Shown here: positions 48,919 through 58,851 of the stretch, in pieces
How the letters are laid out: every line of letters begins with the position of its first letter
Numbering within the stretch: the stretch's first letter is position 1
Assembly: GCA_964372215.1 (NCBI GenBank)
Contig: CAYJQC010000019.1
Location: forward strand, 29,442-93,441
DNA: 64,000 nt
Source of the DNA: DAIMFL01 sp964372215
GTDB taxonomy: Bacteria; Pseudomonadota; Alphaproteobacteria; Dongiales; Dongiaceae
Direction: 5' to 3'
Made by a program: the position numbers and the translations under genes
Notes under the pieces: model-generated
What the model was told of the DNA's origin: nothing
What the model saw: the letters and a program-made list of their open reading frames with translations, nothing else
The model's database searches: none

Positions 48919-51185
48919 TGCCGCAGTCCGGCGTGTCCGGCTCGCGGCTGCTGCTCCGACGACTGCGCGATGCCATGGCCGGCGAGGGCAGTGCCCAGGA
49001 CCGGCTGAACCGCGTGGTGACGCTGATCGCCGCCGACATGGTGGCGGAGGTGTGCTCCTGCTACATCATGCGCGCCGGCGAGGTGCTGGAGCTGTTCGCC
49101 ACCGAGGGTCTGAAGCTCGAGGCCGTGCACAAGACCCGGCTGCGGGTCGGCGAGGGCCTGGTCGGCGACATCGCCGCCCAGGCCCGCCCCCTGGCCCTGG
49201 CCGACGCCAAGTCGCATCCCAACTTCGCCTACCGGCCTGAGACCGGCGAGGAGATCTATCATTCCCTGATGGGGGTGCCGATCCTGCGCGGCGGCCGGGT
49301 GCTCGGCGTGCTGGTGGTGCAGAACCGCACCCGGCGCCACTACACCGAGGAAGAAGTCGAGGCGCTCGAGACCATCGCCATGGTGCTCGCCGAGCTGGCG
49401 GCGAGCGGCGCGCTGGTCAGCCGCGACGAGCTGCGGCCCGCCGAGGGCATCGCGCTCCTGCCGGTGCGTCTGGAGGGCACCTCGCTCAATGGCGGGCTGG
49501 CGCTCGGCCAGGCCGTGCTGCACGAGCCGCGGATCATGCTGCGCCAGATCGTAGCCGAGGACCCCGTGCGCGAGATGGAACGCTTCCGCGCCGCGGTCGC
49601 CGCCATGCACAGCGCGCTCGACGATCTGCTGGCGGCGTCCGACATCGCCGGCACGGGCGAGCATCGCGACGTGCTCGAGGCTTATCGCATGTTTGCCGAG
49701 GATCGCGGCTGGCTTGAGCGCATCGGCGAGGCGATCAAGACCGGATTGACCGCCGAGGCGGCCGTGGAACGGGTGCGCGGCGATACCCGCCTGCGGATGT
49801 CCCATGTCGCCGATCCCTACTTGCGCGAACGCCTCAACGATCTCGAGGATGTCGCCAACCGCCTGGTGCAGCATCTGGTCGGGCAGGCCGCGCCGATGCC
49901 GCCCGAAGCGATGCCGGACGACGCCATCCTGGTGGCCCGCAACATGGGGCCGGCGGAACTGCTGGACTATGACCGGCGCCGGCTGCGCGGGCTGGCGCTC
50001 GAGGAAGGCTCGCCGAACTCCCATGTCGCGATCGTCGCGCGGGCGCTCGACATTCCCGTGGTCGGGCGCATTGCGAACCTGCTGTCGCGGGTCGAGCCGG
50101 GCGACAGCATGGTGCTCGACGGCGACAACAGCCAGCTCTTCATCCGCCCGGCCGAGGACATCCTGCAGGCCTTTGCCGACAGCATGCGCAACCGTGCCGA
50201 GCGGCGCGCCGCCTACGCCGCCACCCGCGACCTGCCGGCGGTGACCCGCGACGGCGAGCGGGTATCGCTGCAGATGAACGCCGGGTTGCTGATCGACATG
50301 CCGCATCTCCTGGCCAGCGGCGCCGACGGGGTCGGGCTCTACCGCACCGAGATTCCCTTCATGGTGCGCGCCGAGTTTCCCGACGTCGCCACCCAGACCG
50401 AGCTCTATCGCAAGGTGCTCGACCAGGCCGAGGGCCGGCCGGTGGTGTTCCGCACCCTCGACATCGGCGGCGACAAGGTGCTGCCGTACTGGAACGCTGC
50501 CGGCGAGGAGAACCCGGCCATGGGCTGGCGCGCGATCCGCATCGCGCTGGACCGCCCGTCGATGCTGCGCCAGCAGCTGCGGGCCTTGCTGCTGGCCGCG
50601 TCCGGGCGCCCGCTCAGCCTGATGTTTCCGATGATCGCCCAGGTGGCGGAGTTCGAGTCGGCGCGGCGCATTCTCGACCTCGAGCTGGCGCGCCTCGCCA
50701 GCCATGGGCGCACGCCCCCGGCCGCCCTCAGGGTCGGCGTGATGTTCGAGGTGCCGGCGCTGGCCTGGCAGATGCCGGCGCTGCTGGCGCGCGTCGACTT
50801 CGTGTCGGTCGGCTCCAACGACCTGCAGCAGTTCCTGTTCGCCAGCGATCGCGGCAATGCCCAGCTCGCCGGCCGCTACGACACCCTGTCGCCGGCCCTG
50901 CTCGGCATGCTGCGCGATCTGGTGCGCGCCGGCGACGCCGCAGGCGTGCCGTTCGGCCTGTGCGGCGAGATGGCGGGCCGGCCGCTCGAGGCCATGGCGC
51001 TGATCGGCCTGGGCTTTCGATCGCTGTCCATGCCGCCGCCGGCGATCGGGCCGGTCAAGACCATGGTGCGCAGCCTCGATGCCGGCCGCCTGCACCGTTT
51101 TCTCGACCCGCTGCTCGGCCATAGCGGGCCCACCCTGCGGGAGCATCTGCGGGCCTTCGCCCGCGACCACGGCGCGGCGATCTAG
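48918..51185 (+). CDS. ptsP: Phosphoenolpyruvate-protein phosphotransferase of the nitrogen PTS (EI-Ntr)
   Basis: PtsP passes phosphate from phosphoenolpyruvate to NPr in the regulatory nitrogen PTS. The 755-residue protein has an N-terminal GAF sensor domain (about 20-165), a PTS EI N-terminal domain, the phosphohistidine domain with His369 in SPNSHVAIVARAL, and the PEP-binding barrel with GLYRTEIPFM, FRTLDIGGDK and active Cys in GLCGEMAGRP. The start overlaps the preceding stop. About 270 bases of non-coding sequence follow. Confidence 0.96.
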   Translation: MPQSGVSGSRLLLRRLRDAMAGEGSAQDRLNRVVTLIAADMVAEVCSCYIMRAGEVLELFATEGLKLEAVHKTRLRVGEGLVGDIAAQARPLALADAKSHPNFAYRPETGEEIYHSLMGVPILRGGRVLGVLVVQNRTRRHYTEEEVEALETIAMVLAELAASGALVSRDELRPAEGIALLPVRLEGTSLNGGLALGQAVLHEPRIMLRQIVAEDPVREMERFRAAVAAMHSALDDLLAASDIAGTGEHRDVLEAYRMFAEDRGWLERIGEAIKTGLTAEAAVERVRGDTRLRMSHVADPYLRERLNDLEDVANRLVQHLVGQAAPMPPEAMPDDAILVARNMGPAELLDYDRRRLRGLALEEGSPNSHVAIVARALDIPVVGRIANLLSRVEPGDSMVLDGDNSQLFIRPAEDILQAFADSMRNRAERRAAYAATRDLPAVTRDGERVSLQMNAGLLIDMPHLLASGADGVGLYRTEIPFMVRAEFPDVATQTELYRKVLDQAEGRPVVFRTLDIGGDKVLPYWNAAGEENPAMGWRAIRIALDRPSMLRQQLRALLLAASGRPLSLMFPMIAQVAEFESARRILDLELARLASHGRTPPAALRVGVMFEVPALAWQMPALLARVDFVSVGSNDLQQFLFASDRGNAQLAGRYDTLSPALLGMLRDLVRAGDAAGVPFGLCGEMAGRPLEAMALIGLGFRSLSMPPPAIGPVKTMVRSLDAGRLHRFLDPLLGHSGPTLREHLRAFARDHGAAI

Positions 51186-51453
51186 CCGGGATCGCCTGCC
51201 GCGCGCGAACGCCGCGGCGGGTGCCGGCCGGGCCGTTTCCGAGACGGTTTGTGAACAAGTTGCTCCAGGCGGGTTGATTTTGCTAGAAAGGCCGATCTGG
51301 TCAGTAATGCTTTCTTTACCGATTCGGTGACGAATGTTGACCAGGGAATCGACCAAGAAGCTGTCACGTGCCGGGCGAGTGGCCGGGTTACAGGACGAAT
51401 CCGGAGGCGAGCCCCTGCACCACCCTGATCATGCAGTCCTGACGGACGGGTAG

Positions 51454-52785
51454 ATGACGCGACGCAGAAGGCAGCTTCTCAACACCTCCGAGGATCTCCG
51501 CCGGCTTGGCGATCTCGACAACGTGACCCAGTTCGAGCCGCGGCGCGAAACCGTCGGCGACCTGCTGCGCCGCGCCCGCGAGGGCAAGAGCCAGCCGCTC
51601 GACCTGGTCGCCACCCGTCTCAAGATCCGCTCCGGCTATCTCAAGGCGATCGAGGAAGGCCGCTTCCAGGACCTTCCGGGCCTGACCTACGCGGTCGGGT
51701 TCGTGCGCACCTACGCCGAACATCTCGGCCTCGATTCAGAGGACGTGGTGCGCCGCTTCCGCGACGAGGTGACCGAGCTCAAGAGTCAGACCCAGCTGAT
51801 CTTTCCGGTGGTCGCCTCCGAGGGCAAGATCCCGCGCGGCGCGATCCTGCTGCTGTCGGCCGTGCTCGCGGCGATCGCCTATGGCGGCTGGTACTACCTG
51901 TCCGAACGCGAACAGAGCGCGCTCGACCTGATTCCCGAGCTGCCGGCGAAACTGAAGGCGCTGATCTCGTCCGACGACACGGCCGAGGAGCCGCTCGTCG
52001 AGTCCGTGCCGGTGCCAACGACATCGACCACCGCCGCGGTCGCGCCGTCAGGCGAGGCGCCCGCGGCCCCGCTACCCCCGACCGACGCGGCGGCGTCCAC
52101 CTCATCATCGGCGCAGCCTGCGCCCGCTTTGGCGCCGAGCGACGACGACGTGGCGGAAAGCGCGGTGGCGGCCTCGGCGCTGCCCGGCGATGCGACGACG
52201 CCGCCGGAGCCGGAGAGCGGCGTCGTCGATGCCACCGCCTCGAGCGCCGCCGCGGCCTCGGCCTCGACCGAACCCGTCGAGCTCGCGCCCGCTTCGGTGG
52301 AAGCGACGGCGGAGCCGGTCGCCCCGGTGCCCGATGCCGCCGCCGCGGGCGATGCGCCGCCGCCGGCCCCGAGCCTGGGCGTCTCCGCCCTGCCGTCGGT
52401 CAGCGCGCCGGCGGCGCCCGCCACCGGCGGCCTGGCGAGCGCCGCGCCGGCGCCGGACGGCGCCGTCCTGCCGCCGGTCGCCGATGGCCAGGCGTTCGGC
52501 GCGACCGAGGGCGACTCCCGCATCGTCCTGGTCGCCCGTCTCGAAAGCTGGGTCCAGGTGACCGACCCGGAGACCAATGCGCTGCTCACCCGGGTGCTGC
52601 GCGCCGGCGATCGCTACTACGTCCCGGACCAGCCCGGGCTGATGCTTGCCACCGGCAATGCCGGCGGGCTCGACATCTGGGTCGATGGCCGCCCGGCGCC
52701 GTCGCTCGGTCCGGTCGGCGTGGTGAAGCGCGGCGTCACCCTCGACGCCCAGCGCCTGGCGGATGGCACTGCCCTGACGGAATAG
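51454..52785 (+). CDS. rodZ: RodZ-like cell-shape/cytoskeletal adaptor
   Basis: The 443-residue protein has a cytoplasmic helix-turn-helix domain (about 32-105: TVGDLLRRAREGKSQPLD, RTYAEHLGLD), a single membrane helix (129-148), a very long Ala/Pro/Ser-rich periplasmic linker (about 175-335), and a C-terminal DUF4115 domain (LVARLESWVQVTDPETN, GLDIWVDG). This is the RodZ layout; RodZ links MreB to the elongation machinery. ispG follows, as in many proteobacteria. The upstream gap 51186-51453 has no supported feature. Confidence 0.92.
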   Translation: MTRRRRQLLNTSEDLRRLGDLDNVTQFEPRRETVGDLLRRAREGKSQPLDLVATRLKIRSGYLKAIEEGRFQDLPGLTYAVGFVRTYAEHLGLDSEDVVRRFRDEVTELKSQTQLIFPVVASEGKIPRGAILLLSAVLAAIAYGGWYYLSEREQSALDLIPELPAKLKALISSDDTAEEPLVESVPVPTTSTTAAVAPSGEAPAAPLPPTDAAASTSSSAQPAPALAPSDDDVAESAVAASALPGDATTPPEPESGVVDATASSAAAASASTEPVELAPASVEATAEPVAPVPDAAAAGDAPPPAPSLGVSALPSVSAPAAPATGGLASAAPAPDGAVLPPVADGQAFGATEGDSRIVLVARLESWVQVTDPETNALLTRVLRAGDRYYVPDQPGLMLATGNAGGLDIWVDGRPAPSLGPVGVVKRGVTLDAQRLADGTALTE

Positions 52786-52952
52786 CCTTCCGGCCCTGCC
52801 GGGGCCGCGAGCCGACGGCGGCCGGCCGCTCCGGGCCGTCTGGACGCAAACCCCGCCGCGCTTGATCTTTGCGGGGCGGGCGCGCATGTTGCCGGCTGCT
52901 TTCCGGCGCCGCGGCAAGGCCGGCGGCCACCATGCGAACCCCTTGATCCGAA

Positions 52953-54113
52953 ATGAGCATTCGCCCCTATCGAGACATTCAGCGGCGCCAGTCGCGGCAG
53001 ATCCGGGTGGGCGGCGTCGCGGTCGGCGGCGACGCCCCGATCTCGGTGCAGTCGATGACCAATACCCTGACCGCCGACGCCGCGGCGACCATCGCCCAGA
53101 TCCGGCGCATGGAGGCGGCGGGGGCCGACATCGTGCGGGTCTCCTGCCCGGACGCGGAGTCGACCGCGGCTTTGGCGGAGATCGTGCGCGGCGTCCAGGC
53201 GCCGATCGTCGCCGACATCCATTTCCACTACAAGCGGGCGATCGAGGCGGCCGAGGCCGGCGCCGCCTGCCTGCGCATCAATCCCGGCAATATCGGCTCG
53301 GCCGCGCGGGTGCGCGACGTGGTGCAGGCGGCCAAGAATCACGGCTGCTCCATGCGCATCGGCGTCAACGCCGGCAGTCTGGAGCGCGATCTGCTGGAAA
53401 AATACGGCGAGCCCTGCCCCGAGGCGATGGTGGAAAGCGCCCTCGACCACGCGCGCATCCTCGAGGACAACGACTTCTTCGAGTTCAAGATCAGCGTCAA
53501 GGCGTCCGACGTGTTCCTCGCCGTCGCCGCCTATCAGGGCCTGGCGGAGGCCTGCGACTATCCGCTCCATCTCGGCGTCACCGAGGCGGGCGGCCTGCGG
53601 ACCGGCACCGTCAAGTCGTCGATCGGCATCGGCTCGCTGCTGTGGGCCGGGATCGGCGACACCATCCGCGTCTCGCTCTCGGCCGATCCGGTCGAGGAGG
53701 TGAAGGTCGGCTTCGACATCCTGAAGTCGCTCAACCTGCGGCATCGCGGCGTCAACGTGATCTCCTGCCCGTCCTGCGCGCGCCAGCAGTTCGAGGTGAT
53801 CAAGACGGTCGAGCTGCTCGAGCAGCGTCTGGCGCACATCACCACGCCGATGACCGTCTCGGTGATCGGCTGCGTGGTGAACGGGCCCGGCGAGGCGCGC
53901 GAGACCGACATCGGATTCACCGGCGGCGGCAACGGCACCCACATGGTCTATGTGAACGGCCTGCCCGACCACCGTCTGAAGGACCAGGACATCGTCGACC
54001 ACCTGGTCGCGCAGATCGAGCGCAAGGCGGCGGAGATCGAGGCCGCGAAGCGCGGCGAGAACGCCGCCGAACCGGCGCGACCCGCGCGGCCACGGGCCGC
54101 CGCCGCTTCCTAG
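52953..54113 (+). CDS. ispG: 4-hydroxy-3-methylbut-2-enyl diphosphate synthase
   Basis: IspG makes HMBPP in the MEP isoprenoid pathway with a [4Fe-4S] cluster. The 386-residue protein has the barrel start SVQSMTNTLTADAAAT, ADIHFHYK, and the cluster ligands Cys272, Cys275 (CPSCAR), Cys307 and Glu314 (CVVNGPGE), plus the FTGGGNG end. Ala/Arg-rich residues at the C-terminus are non-conserved. hisS begins 21 bases later, the usual partner. Confidence 0.98.
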   Translation: MSIRPYRDIQRRQSRQIRVGGVAVGGDAPISVQSMTNTLTADAAATIAQIRRMEAAGADIVRVSCPDAESTAALAEIVRGVQAPIVADIHFHYKRAIEAAEAGAACLRINPGNIGSAARVRDVVQAAKNHGCSMRIGVNAGSLERDLLEKYGEPCPEAMVESALDHARILEDNDFFEFKISVKASDVFLAVAAYQGLAEACDYPLHLGVTEAGGLRTGTVKSSIGIGSLLWAGIGDTIRVSLSADPVEEVKVGFDILKSLNLRHRGVNVISCPSCARQQFEVIKTVELLEQRLAHITTPMTVSVIGCVVNGPGEARETDIGFTGGGNGTHMVYVNGLPDHRLKDQDIVDHLVAQIERKAAEIEAAKRGENAAEPARPARPRAAAAS

Positions 54114-54134
54114 GCCGCGACCGGAGCCCGCCCC

Positions 54135-55379
54135 ATGTCGAGCCTGCAGCCGGTCCGCGGCACCCATGATCTGTTGCCCGAGGAATCGCGGCGCCACCGC
54201 GCGGTGGTCGATACCGCCCGCGATGTCGCCGAGCGGTTCGGCTATGGCGAGATCGCGACGCCGATCTTCGAGTTCTCCGAGGTGTTCAAGCGCACCCTCG
54301 GCGACACCTCGGACATCGTCACCAAGGAAATGTACAGCTTCACCGACCGCGGCGGCGAAATGCTGACGCTCCGGCCCGAGGGAACGGCGGGGGTCGCCCG
54401 CGCCATGATGTCCGGCGGGCTGACCCCGAACCTGCCGCTCAAGTTTTTCTACAACGGTCCGATGTTCCGCTACGAGCGGCCGCAGAAGGGCCGCATGCGG
54501 CAGTTCCACCAGATCGGTGTCGAGTTGCTCGGCGTGGCGCAGCCGCTCGGCGACATCGAGGTGATCGCGCTCGGCGTGCAGATCCTGCGCGATCTCGGAA
54601 TTCTCGCGAGCACCACGCTGGAGCTGAACACCCTGGGCGACGCGGACAGCCGGCAATCCTATCGCAAGGTGCTGGTCGAGTACTTCACCGGCCATCACGA
54701 CCGCCTGTCCGAGGACAGCCGCGACCGCCTCACCCGCAATCCGCTGCGGATCCTCGATTCTAAGGACGAGGGCGACCGCCGCCTGGTGGCCGAGGCGCCG
54801 CTGTTCGGCGATCATCTGAACCAGGCGAGCCGCGATTTCTTCGCCGAGGTGACGTCGGGTCTCGATGCGCTGGGCATCGCCTATCATCTCAACCCACGGC
54901 TGGTCCGCGGCCTCGATTACTACTGCCACACGGCCTACGAGTTCACGACCGACCAACTGGGCGCGCAAGGCACGGTCTTGGCCGGGGGCCGCTACGACGG
55001 CCTGGTCGGCATGATGGGCGGCAGCGAGACGCCGGGGGTGGGCTGGGCCGCCGGCATCGAGCGTCTGGCGCTGCTGTTGAAGGATCCGCCGCGCGCGCCG
55101 CGGCCCATTGCCATCGTGCCGGTGGGCGCCGAGGCCGAGACCGTGGCGCTCAAGCTGGCGAACGAGCTGCGCGGCGCCGGCCTGGCGGTCGAGCTCGGCT
55201 ATGGCGGCAATGTCGGCAAGCGCATGAAGCGCGCCAACAAGCTGAACGCGCGCGCCGCCGTGCTGATCGGCACCGACGAGCTGGCCCGGCAGGCGGCGAC
55301 TCTGCGCGACCTCGACTCCGGCGAACAGGAAGAGGTGCCGCTGGCAGCGCTGAGAGAGCGCCTCGCCCAGTTCCGGTAG
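54135..55379 (+). CDS. hisS: Histidyl-tRNA synthetase
   Basis: HisS is a class II aminoacyl-tRNA synthetase of 414 residues. It shows the opening VRGTHDLLP, motif 2 FRYERPQKGRMRQFHQ, the histidine-specific LVRGLDYYCHTAYEF and GGRYDGLVG, motif 3 GVGWAAGIERL, and an anticodon-binding C-terminal domain. The length is typical. hemA starts seven bases after the stop. Confidence 0.98.
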   Translation: MSSLQPVRGTHDLLPEESRRHRAVVDTARDVAERFGYGEIATPIFEFSEVFKRTLGDTSDIVTKEMYSFTDRGGEMLTLRPEGTAGVARAMMSGGLTPNLPLKFFYNGPMFRYERPQKGRMRQFHQIGVELLGVAQPLGDIEVIALGVQILRDLGILASTTLELNTLGDADSRQSYRKVLVEYFTGHHDRLSEDSRDRLTRNPLRILDSKDEGDRRLVAEAPLFGDHLNQASRDFFAEVTSGLDALGIAYHLNPRLVRGLDYYCHTAYEFTTDQLGAQGTVLAGGRYDGLVGMMGGSETPGVGWAAGIERLALLLKDPPRAPRPIAIVPVGAEAETVALKLANELRGAGLAVELGYGGNVGKRMKRANKLNARAAVLIGTDELARQAATLRDLDSGEQEEVPLAALRERLAQFR

Positions 55380-55386
55380 CGACGCC

Positions 55387-56688
55387 GTGGCGCACCCGCC
55401 CAGCGAGCCGGTCGGGATGGTGGTGGTCGGCGCCAGCCACAAGACCGCCCCGGCCTCGCTGCGCGACCGGCTGTTCGCCGAGGAAGCCCAGCTGCCGGCG
55501 CTGCTCGACGCGCTGATGGCGGCCGGACTGCGCCAGGCGCTGCTGCTGTCGACCTGCGACCGCACCGAGGTCCAGGCGATGAGCGCCGATCTCCCGGCCG
55601 CCGCGGCCGCGATCACCGCGTTCCTGGCGGCGCGGGCCGGCGTCGCGCCGGCCGAGCTGAGTGCGGCCGGCTATCGCCTCGAGGGCGATGCCGCCCTTCG
55701 GCATCTGTTCGCGGTTGCCGCGTCGCTCGACAGCGCCGTGGTCGGCGAGCCGCAGGTACTCGGCCAGGTCAAGGAGGCGCATCGCCTGGCCGGGATGGCA
55801 GGCTTGGTCGGCCCGGAACTCGAGCGCGCATTGCGGGCCGCCTACGGTGCCGCCAAGCGGGTGCGCAGCGAGACCGCGATCGCCGAGCGCGCGGTGTCGG
55901 TGGCGGCGGTGGCGGCGCAGCTGGTGCGCGATCTGCACGGCGATCTCGGGCGCTGCGCCGGTCTGGTGCTCGGCGCCGGCGAGATGGGCGAGTTCCTGGC
56001 GGCGCAGCTGCGCCAGGCCGGGCTGGTGCGCTGGACCGTCGCCCATGCGTCGCCGCGGCGCGCCGAGCTGGTGGCCCATCGCTTCGGTGGGCACTTCGTC
56101 GCCCTCGAGGAGCTGCCGGCCGCCTTGCCGCGCGCCGATCTGGTGCTCGCCGCCTACGGCACCGGGCGCTCGCTGATCGAGGCGCCGGCGGTGCGGTCCG
56201 CGTTGCGGGTGCGCCGGCAACGTCCCATGTTGTTCGTCGACGTGGCGGTGCCGCGCGACGTGGCGCCGGAGGTGGCGGACGTCGAGGAGGCGTTCCTCTA
56301 CGATCTCGACGATCTCGAGCGGCTGGCCCTCGCCGGCCGCGCCGGTCGCGCGGCGGCGGCCGACGACGCCTGGGCGATCCTGGAGCAGGAGCTGGCGGCA
56401 TTCCGGGCAAGTCGGATCGCGCGCCAGGCGGTGCCGGCGCTGGTGGCGCTGCGCCGGCGCTTCGAGTCGATGCGGGCCGACGTGCTGGCCGAGGGCACGC
56501 TCGATGCCGGCGAGGCGACCCGGCGGCTGGTCAATCGGCTGCTGCACGATCCGTCGGAGAGTCTGCGCAGGCTGGTGGCCGAGAACGGCGACGCGGCGGC
56601 GGCGGAAGCCATGCTGCACCGGCTGTTCGCCCTGGAAATCGATGCGCCGCCGGCAGGCTCCGGCGGCGATGAGGAGAATGACCGGTGA
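55387..56688 (+). CDS. hemA: Glutamyl-tRNA reductase
   Basis: GluTR reduces glutamyl-tRNA to glutamate-1-semialdehyde, the first step of the C5 route to 5-aminolevulinate. The 433-residue protein has the catalytic Cys57 in LLLSTCDRTEV (Asp58 where Asn is usual), the SLDSAVVGEPQVLGQVKEA segment, a Rossmann NADPH domain (LVLGAGEMG), and a C-terminal dimerisation domain (LVNRLLHDP). Start GTG 55387. Its stop overlaps the GTG of prfA. Most alphaproteobacteria instead make aminolevulinate with ALA synthase. Confidence 0.93.
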   Translation: MAHPPSEPVGMVVVGASHKTAPASLRDRLFAEEAQLPALLDALMAAGLRQALLLSTCDRTEVQAMSADLPAAAAAITAFLAARAGVAPAELSAAGYRLEGDAALRHLFAVAASLDSAVVGEPQVLGQVKEAHRLAGMAGLVGPELERALRAAYGAAKRVRSETAIAERAVSVAAVAAQLVRDLHGDLGRCAGLVLGAGEMGEFLAAQLRQAGLVRWTVAHASPRRAELVAHRFGGHFVALEELPAALPRADLVLAAYGTGRSLIEAPAVRSALRVRRQRPMLFVDVAVPRDVAPEVADVEEAFLYDLDDLERLALAGRAGRAAAADDAWAILEQELAAFRASRIARQAVPALVALRRRFESMRADVLAEGTLDAGEATRRLVNRLLHDPSESLRRLVAENGDAAAAEAMLHRLFALEIDAPPAGSGGDEENDR

Positions 56689-57761
56689 GCCTCGATGAAA
56701 AGCTGGAGCGGGTGGTGCGCCGCCACGACGAACTGGCTGCGCTGATGTCGGCCGCGGGACGGCGCGACGCGCAGGAGTTCGCCCGCATCTCCAAGGAGTA
56801 TTCCGACCTGTCGCCGATCGTCGAGGCGATCGGCGCGCTGCGCAAGGCGAAGCGCGAGCTGGCCGATGCCGAGGCGCTGACGGCCGATTCCGCCGCCGAC
56901 GCCGAGATGCGGGCGCTGGCCGAGGACGAGGCGGCGGACCTGCGCAAGCGCATCCCGGCGCATGACCGCCAGGTCCAGCTGCTGCTGCTGCCGAAGGACG
57001 AGGCCGATGCGCGCAACGCGATTCTCGAGGTGCGCGCCGGCACCGGCGGCGAGGAGGCGGCCTTGTTCGCCGCCGAGCTGTTCCGCATGTACCTGCGCTA
57101 TGCCGATCTGCACGGCTGGAAGACCGAGATCATGAGCGTCAGCGAGACCGGCATCGGCGGCTACAAGGAAGCGATCGCCACCATCAGCGGCCGCGACGTG
57201 TTCGCGCGGCTGAAGTTCGAGTCGGGAACCCATCGGGTGCAGCGCGTGCCGCTGACCGAAGGCGGCGGGCGAATCCATACCTCGGCAGCGACCGTGGCCG
57301 TGCTGCCCGAGGCCGAAGAGGTCGACGTCGTGATCGACGACAAGGACCTGCGGATCGACGTGTTCCGCTCCAGCGGTCCGGGCGGACAATCGGTCAACAC
57401 GACCGACAGCGCCGTCCGCATCACCCATCTGCCGACCGGCCTGGTGGTGCAGCAGCAGGACGAGAAATCACAGCACAAGAACAAGGCGAAGGCGCTCAAG
57501 GTCCTGCGCGCCCGGCTCTACGAGCAGGAGCGCGCGGCACGGGATGCCGAACGCTCGGCCAGCCGGCGCAGCCAGGTCGGCAGCGGCGACCGCTCGGAGC
57601 GCATCCGCACCTACAACTTCCCGCAAGGCCGAGTCACCGATCACCGCATCAACCTGACGCTCTACAAGATCGACAAGGTGATGAGCGGCGAGGCGCTGGA
57701 CGAGATCGTCGAGGCGCTGGTCGCCAGCGACCAGGCCGAGCGCCTGGCGGAGCTGGCGTGA
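56685..57761 (+). CDS. prfA: Peptide chain release factor 1
   Basis: RF1 releases peptides at UAA and UAG. The 358-residue protein has the Gly233-Gly234-Gln235 motif in SSGPGGQSVNTTDSAVRI and the stop-codon-reading region near residues 183-195 (FESGTHRVQRVP precedes it). The start is GTG 56685 (GTGA overlap with hemA) and the end is coupled to prmC in the same manner. Confidence 0.98.
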   Translation: MSLDEKLERVVRRHDELAALMSAAGRRDAQEFARISKEYSDLSPIVEAIGALRKAKRELADAEALTADSAADAEMRALAEDEAADLRKRIPAHDRQVQLLLLPKDEADARNAILEVRAGTGGEEAALFAAELFRMYLRYADLHGWKTEIMSVSETGIGGYKEAIATISGRDVFARLKFESGTHRVQRVPLTEGGGRIHTSAATVAVLPEAEEVDVVIDDKDLRIDVFRSSGPGGQSVNTTDSAVRITHLPTGLVVQQQDEKSQHKNKAKALKVLRARLYEQERAARDAERSASRRSQVGSGDRSERIRTYNFPQGRVTDHRINLTLYKIDKVMSGEALDEIVEALVASDQAERLAELA

Positions 57762-58657
57762 CCGTCGTCTCGGCCACGCCGCCGGCGGCCCGGCGGCAGC
57801 CGACCGTGCAGGCGCTGATCGAGCGGGTGTGCGCGCGGTTCGCCGGCGCCGGCGTCGATTCGCCGCGGCGCGATGCGCGCCTGCTGCTGGCGGCGGCGAT
57901 GCGGGTCGATTCGGCGGCCGTGCTGGCCGGCGCCGATGGCCTGGTCGGCGACGCGGCGGCGCGGCGCTTCGAATCGTTCGTCGAGCGGCGCGCCGGCCGC
58001 GAGCCGGTGTCGCGCATCCTGGGCACGCGCGAATTCTGGAGCCTGCCGTTCCGCCTGGCTCCGGCGACCCTCGATCCGCGGCCGGACAGCGAGACCCTGA
58101 TCGAGGCGGCACTGGCGGAGATTGCCGACCGGGCGGCGCCGCTGCGGCTGCTCGATCTCGGCACCGGCACCGGCTGCCTGTTGCTGGCGCTGCTGTCCGA
58201 GCTGCCGAATGCCACCGGGGTCGGCGTCGACCGCGACCCGGCTGCGCTGGCAATCGCGGCCGCGAACGCCGAAGCGCTCGGGCTCGCCGGCCGTGCCGCG
58301 TTCCAGACTGGCGACTGGACGGCGGGGATCGCCGCGCGCTTTAACCTTGTGGTCGCAAATCCGCCCTACATTCCAGACCACGAGATCGCCGCCCTGGCGC
58401 CCGAAGTGGCATGTTTCGAGCCGCGCGGGGCCCTCGCGGGGGGCGTCGACGGGCTCGACGCCTATCGCGCCCTGGCGCCGGATCTGGCGCGCCTGCTGAC
58501 CTCCGACGGACGCCTCGTGCTGGAGTTCGGCGCCGGGCAGCAGCCGGCGGTGTCCGCCATGCTGCAGGTTGCAGGCCTTGCGACACTGGGCGTCCGGCGC
58601 GATCTGAACGGCATCGTGCGCTGTCTGGTCGCGGGCTGCGGCGGCGCAAAAAAGTAG
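57758..58657 (+). CDS. prmC: Release factor glutamine methyltransferase
   Basis: PrmC methylates the Gln of the GGQ motif in RF1 and RF2. The 299-residue protein has an N-terminal helical domain (VQALIERVCARFAGAGVDSPRRDARLL region), REPVSRILGTREFWS, SAM motif LLDLGTGTGCLLLALL, and Asn201-Pro-Pro-Tyr204 (VVANPPYIP), which grips the Gln side chain. GTG start at 57758 overlaps the prfA stop. Confidence 0.97.
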   Translation: MTVVSATPPAARRQPTVQALIERVCARFAGAGVDSPRRDARLLLAAAMRVDSAAVLAGADGLVGDAAARRFESFVERRAGREPVSRILGTREFWSLPFRLAPATLDPRPDSETLIEAALAEIADRAAPLRLLDLGTGTGCLLLALLSELPNATGVGVDRDPAALAIAAANAEALGLAGRAAFQTGDWTAGIAARFNLVVANPPYIPDHEIAALAPEVACFEPRGALAGGVDGLDAYRALAPDLARLLTSDGRLVLEFGAGQQPAVSAMLQVAGLATLGVRRDLNGIVRCLVAGCGGAKK

Positions 58658-58851
58658 TTGGAAAGGCAAGGTTTCCCCATTAGGGTGACTCGCACCGAGG
58701 GCGCGGAAGGAACCGTTTCGGACGGATACCGGCCCTCTTCCCACCCCCCAAAGTTGCCCTTTTTCAGACGGGCAGTCGCCGCGGACAGGTTGGCGCGGAG
58801 CGGCTTGGGAGCGGGGGAATCCCAGACCAGCCACGTGATAGTGACGGTACG

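Noticed and set aside
52851..52876. CCCCGC/GCGGGG inverted repeat between rodZ and ispG as a terminator
   Set aside because: Only six pairs with a 14-base loop and no T-tract. The genes are probably co-transcribed.
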